Of a stretch of DNA of 23,244 nt, positions 21,156 to 23,244 are shown one piece after another. The notes under the pieces were generated by a model, which saw only the letters and a program-made list of their open reading frames with translations, was not told the origin of the DNA and did not search any database. This DNA is from an uncultured Verrucomicrobia subdivision 3 bacterium (lineage in GTDB: Bacteria; Verrucomicrobiota; Verrucomicrobiae; Limisphaerales; UBA11358). A program made the position numbers and the translations under genes. Numbering within the stretch: the first letter of the stretch is position 1; each line of letters begins with the position of its first letter. The stretch covers positions 1 through 23,244 of the forward strand of contig CAIXPZ010000195.1 in assembly GCA_903921455.1 (NCBI GenBank), given 5' to 3'.

Positions 21156-22346
21156 ATGAACATCGGCATCCTCACGCACGAACCTTTTTATCCGCCCAGC
21201 GGCGGCGGCTCCTCCCAGGCGATTTATCTCGTCGAAGCCATGGTCCGGCGGGGCCATAGTGTTCACGTCTTTGCGCCGCAAGCCGACAATGTCGCCGAAC
21301 TCGAAGCGAAGTTTCGCATCAAGCTCCATCCCTTCACGACCTGGCCGATGGGGCGCAACACCTCGCTGCGCAATCTAAAATATCTGGCCTATCCGTTTTT
21401 CTTGAAACGGCTCGTCAAAAAAACCGCGCGCAATGTGAAGTTCGATGTGTTGCTCGCGCAACACGCCATTGCCTGTGCCGCCGCCGGCGGATTGCGCCAG
21501 CCGCTGGATTGTGCGGTGGCAATGAATTTCCTCGATTATCTCACCGGTTACTTCGATAGCTGGCCAAAATATCTCGCGCCGCCCGCGCTGGTAAATCAGT
21601 TGAAGAAATTCGAGCTGTCGCTGCCGATCAAATATCACGCGGAGGGCATCTTCACCATTTCTGACGAACTGGCCGATCGCTTCCGCGAAGCCGGCTATCC
21701 TGAAAAAAGAACGCTGCCGATTTACTACGGCTACGATGGAGCGCTATTCCAGCCGACGTTTCAAACGTCGCCAGCTCCGTTGGTCGTGATGCACGGCTCG
21801 CTGGATCATCATCATATCAATGAGTTTGGCGCGGCGGCGCTGGCGCAGGTTTTTCAGAAGCGGCCGGACACTAAATTCCGGTTCGTCGGCAAGCGCACCG
21901 ACGCGCTCCGCCGCACGCTGGCGATGCTTCAGGGCCGGATTCCGGACACCGCGATTGAATGCACCGATTTTGTGCCTTACGCCGAAGTCGCCAAAAAAAT
22001 TCATGATGCCACCGTTGGCATCGTGCCTTATGCGACCTCGACCGGGGCTCATTCCACGATGGTCGCCAAGACCGTGGAATACGCGGCGATGGGTGTGCCG
22101 ATGGTTTGCACGCCGTTGCGCGGCACGATGCATTACTGGGGGAAGAATCCGATCATCCGCTTTTCGGAAATGAACCCCGGAAGCTTTGCGGAGAAAGTTC
22201 TCACCTGGTTCGATGAATCACCGGCGAACCGGCGCGCTTGGGGCGAAGCTGCCAGCGCGAAGGTGCGGGCGGAACTGGATTGGCAGCCGTTTTCCGCGCG
22301 CGTCGTGCAGCGGTTGGAGGAAATTCACCGGGAACGGCGCGGTTAA
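21156..22346 (+). CDS. GT4-like glycosyltransferase
   Basis: A 396-residue GT-B-fold transferase. The N-terminal acceptor domain begins MNIGILTHEPFYPPSGGGSS, with the Gly-rich loop typical of GT4 enzymes, then AIYLVEAMVRRGHSVHVFAP. The C-terminal nucleotide-sugar domain shows VVMHGSLD (about 210-217), FRFVGKRTD, a DFVPYAEVAKKIHDATVGIVPY segment and TVEYAAMGVPMVCTP, where the Glu binds the donor. A TTG in frame at 21141 could extend it by five residues, but the ATG at 21156 directly opens the first beta-strand. A TTGTGA/TTAAAT pair with 16-base spacing ends 14 bases upstream. It is divergent from the epimerase and convergent, with only 4 bp between stops, with the next gene. Donor and acceptor are unknown. 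Confidence 0.88.
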   Translation: MNIGILTHEPFYPPSGGGSSQAIYLVEAMVRRGHSVHVFAPQADNVAELEAKFRIKLHPFTTWPMGRNTSLRNLKYLAYPFFLKRLVKKTARNVKFDVLLAQHAIACAAAGGLRQPLDCAVAMNFLDYLTGYFDSWPKYLAPPALVNQLKKFELSLPIKYHAEGIFTISDELADRFREAGYPEKRTLPIYYGYDGALFQPTFQTSPAPLVVMHGSLDHHHINEFGAAALAQVFQKRPDTKFRFVGKRTDALRRTLAMLQGRIPDTAIECTDFVPYAEVAKKIHDATVGIVPYATSTGAHSTMVAKTVEYAAMGVPMVCTPLRGTMHYWGKNPIIRFSEMNPGSFAEKVLTWFDESPANRRAWGEAASAKVRAELDWQPFSARVVQRLEEIHRERRG

Positions 22347-22350
22347 AATG

Positions 22351-22599
22351 TTATTCCGCTTCGTCTTTGAACAGGTTGTCCGTCACCAGCTGGCTCTTCA
22401 AGATGAGAAAGATGCCGACCGCAGCGGGGATCAAACCGGCCACAAAATAATATAGAAATCCAGTCCGGTAACTGGAGCCATAACTTGGTGCCGCCGTCAG
22501 TGTGGTGGCCAATGCGTTCAAGATGGGCGAGACGCTGTGGGCGCACATGGACAAGCCGAGGATTTTGATCAGGACATTGGCAAGTTGTTTGGGCTTCAT
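22351..22599 (-). CDS. Small two-helix membrane protein
   Basis: An 82-residue protein with two hydrophobic segments, residues ~7-34 (VLIKILGLSMCAHSVSPIL) and ~47-68 (GFLYYFVAGLIPAAVGIFLIL), and a charged tail (KDEAE). A GGAGG sequence lies 11 bases ahead of the ATG, one of the few recognisable ribosome-binding sites here. The opening KPKQLANVLIKILGLS resembles a small verrucomicrobial membrane-protein family of unknown function (recollection only). It is monocistronic as far as can be seen. Confidence 0.7.
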   Translation of the reverse strand: MKPKQLANVLIKILGLSMCAHSVSPILNALATTLTAAPSYGSSYRTGFLYYFVAGLIPAAVGIFLILKSQLVTDNLFKDEAE

Positions 22600-22724
22600 C
22601 CACCGATTTTCCTCCGAATGCCGGCTTTGTCGAGCGCAACTTATGACTTCCCGCGCTGTCGGTTCACCTCGTAGAGATATACCAAAATGGCGAATATTAT
22701 GGGAAAACAGAGGCTAAATATAGT

Positions 22725-22748
22725 GTTGCCACGTTTGTTGCCACATTT
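22725..22748. repeat. Tandem 12-bp repeat GTTGCCAC(G/A)TTT
   Basis: Two adjacent units differ at one base (GTTGCCACGTTT, then GTTGCCACATTT) in AT-rich, gene-free DNA upstream of the small membrane protein. Tandem sites like this often bind a protein. From memory, similar GTTGCCAC repeats occur near verrucomicrobial integrases, but no integrase is adjacent here. Confidence 0.55.
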
Positions 22749-22883
22749 GCAAAGTTCGCGGTGCCGAAGTCGCTTTCTAACCGCAATCGGCTGCACGGTT
22801 CACGGATTCCAGGTTGGCTTGCTTCGTTTTCATCAACGGTAAAAGTTATTCACCGCTGGCAAAAGCCCGTTTATTTCGGGAAT

Positions 22884-22919
22884 GGGGCAGGGGAGCCCCG
22901 GCGCTCGCTGCCCCCTTTT
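22884..22919 (+). terminator. Strong GC hairpin followed by TTTT
   Basis: GGGGCAG (22884-22890) pairs with CTGCCCC (22908-22914), with an inner GAGC/GCTC helix, and the right arm is followed by CTTTT. This is the shape of an intrinsic terminator on the plus strand, but no plus-strand gene directly precedes it, so it may terminate an unseen RNA or be a structural repeat. A small CCCG-N7-CGGG hairpin lies just upstream (22866-22880). Confidence 0.4.
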
Positions 22920-23101
22920 GCTGGTTTTGATTTGGATCCATGCGGGGGGAGTTGCCATCGGTTCGAATCCATCAATAAAGCGCGGTTTATGGTCTCAATT
23001 ATTTTGCCAGACTTGTTCAACTTATACACTTGGACAGCCAATGTCCGACCCTCCCCCGTATCGTGCTCGCATGCACTTAAATCAGAACCGCCTCGAACGC
23101 T

Positions 23102-23244
23102 TTATCTGGCATTGCGTCCGGCTTTACTGCCGAGAGCTTGGCGCTGGGCCTTCAGTTTCACGATCTCCTCGTCGAGCACGGCGAGGTAGGCCGCGTGGTT
23201 CTTCGCGCGCACGGCGGTGTTGATCAGCTTGGTCAGCGCGCCGC
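23102..23244 (-). CDS. C-terminal end of an unrecognised protein (N-terminus beyond right edge)
   Basis: The last 47 codons of a minus-strand gene entering from the right: GALTKLINTAVRAKNHAAYL, then AVLDEEIVKLKAQRQAL, ending in a basic SKAGRNAR tail and TAA. Codon use is strongly GC-ending and the sequence is amphipathic-helical with a short coiled-coil-like heptad pattern. No family can be assigned from this piece. Confidence 0.6.
   Translation of the reverse strand, partial: GALTKLINTAVRAKNHAAYLAVLDEEIVKLKAQRQALGSKAGRNAR

Larger units (their letters stand above)
22600..23101. other. Gene-free region with repeats and a strong hairpin
   Basis: No supported gene lies in these 502 bases; plus-strand frames here lack family features and coding-like codon use. 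It contains the 12-bp tandem repeat at 22725-22748, the strong hairpin at 22884-22919 and a tRNA T-loop-like GGTTCGAATCC at 22960-22970 without the rest of a cloverleaf. Confidence 0.45.

Noticed and set aside
22960..22970. Possible tRNA at a GGTTCGAATCC T-loop motif
   Set aside because: Flanking bases do not form a T-stem, anticodon arm or acceptor arm; kept only as an observation in the non-coding cluster.
1..23244. CRISPR array, defence cluster or biosynthetic gene cluster
   Set aside because: No regularly spaced repeats with unique spacers, no Cas or restriction genes and no synthase modules were seen on either strand.

Overview
This is a GC-rich bacterial chromosome segment that most resembles the Verrucomicrobiota. 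The phylum is an inference from gene content: an integrase with a Gln in place of the first catalytic Arg, a short HTH gene with a four-Cys tail present in two copies, an FHA protein, a small two-helix membrane protein, and many secreted glycoside hydrolases without SusC/SusD. Most starts lack a clear Shine-Dalgarno sequence, and several have a -10-like box only 8-14 bases upstream.

Layout. 1-1005: a tyrosine recombinase (minus strand) running off the left edge, followed by about 420 bp of repeat-bearing non-coding DNA. 1430-2986: a TPR-sulfotransferase (minus). 3293-9059: three secreted hydrolases on the plus strand: GH29 alpha-L-fucosidase, GH51-like alpha-L-arabinofuranosidase and GH35 beta-galactosidase. 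9386-12770: two more GH29 fucosidases on the minus strand, the second bracketed by two direct copies of a ~125 bp element with inverted ends. 13022-15174: a disturbed accessory patch with a frameshifted AT-rich membrane gene, paired hairpins, an HTH cassette and an FHA gene with an odd C-terminus. 15175-19385: an AraC-type regulator divergent from a tight operon encoding a ThuA-like protein, a Tat-type Gfo/Idh/MocA oxidoreductase and a TIM-barrel sugar isomerase. 19427-19817: a third element copy and a truncated second HTH cassette, next to tRNA-Ala(GGC). 20029-22346: a divergent NAD-dependent epimerase and GT4-like glycosyltransferase. 22351-23244: a small membrane protein, about 500 bp of repeat-bearing DNA, and the C-terminus of an unrecognised gene.

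How the genes fit together (inference): the five secreted hydrolases would strip terminal fucose, arabinose and galactose from plant-type glycans such as arabinogalactan, xyloglucan or rhamnogalacturonan side chains. No sulfatase is present, which argues against sulfated fucoidan as the target. The ThuA/oxidoreductase/isomerase operon suggests oxidative (keto-sugar) handling of a released sugar or glycoside under AraC control. No transporter lies in the window.

The most unusual material is between the genes: three copies of the inverted-end element, two HTH cassettes, an 83-bp repeat covering the 3' end of the GH51 gene, and several orphan signal-peptide reading frames that look like gene relics. 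I see no CRISPR array, transposase or defence system.
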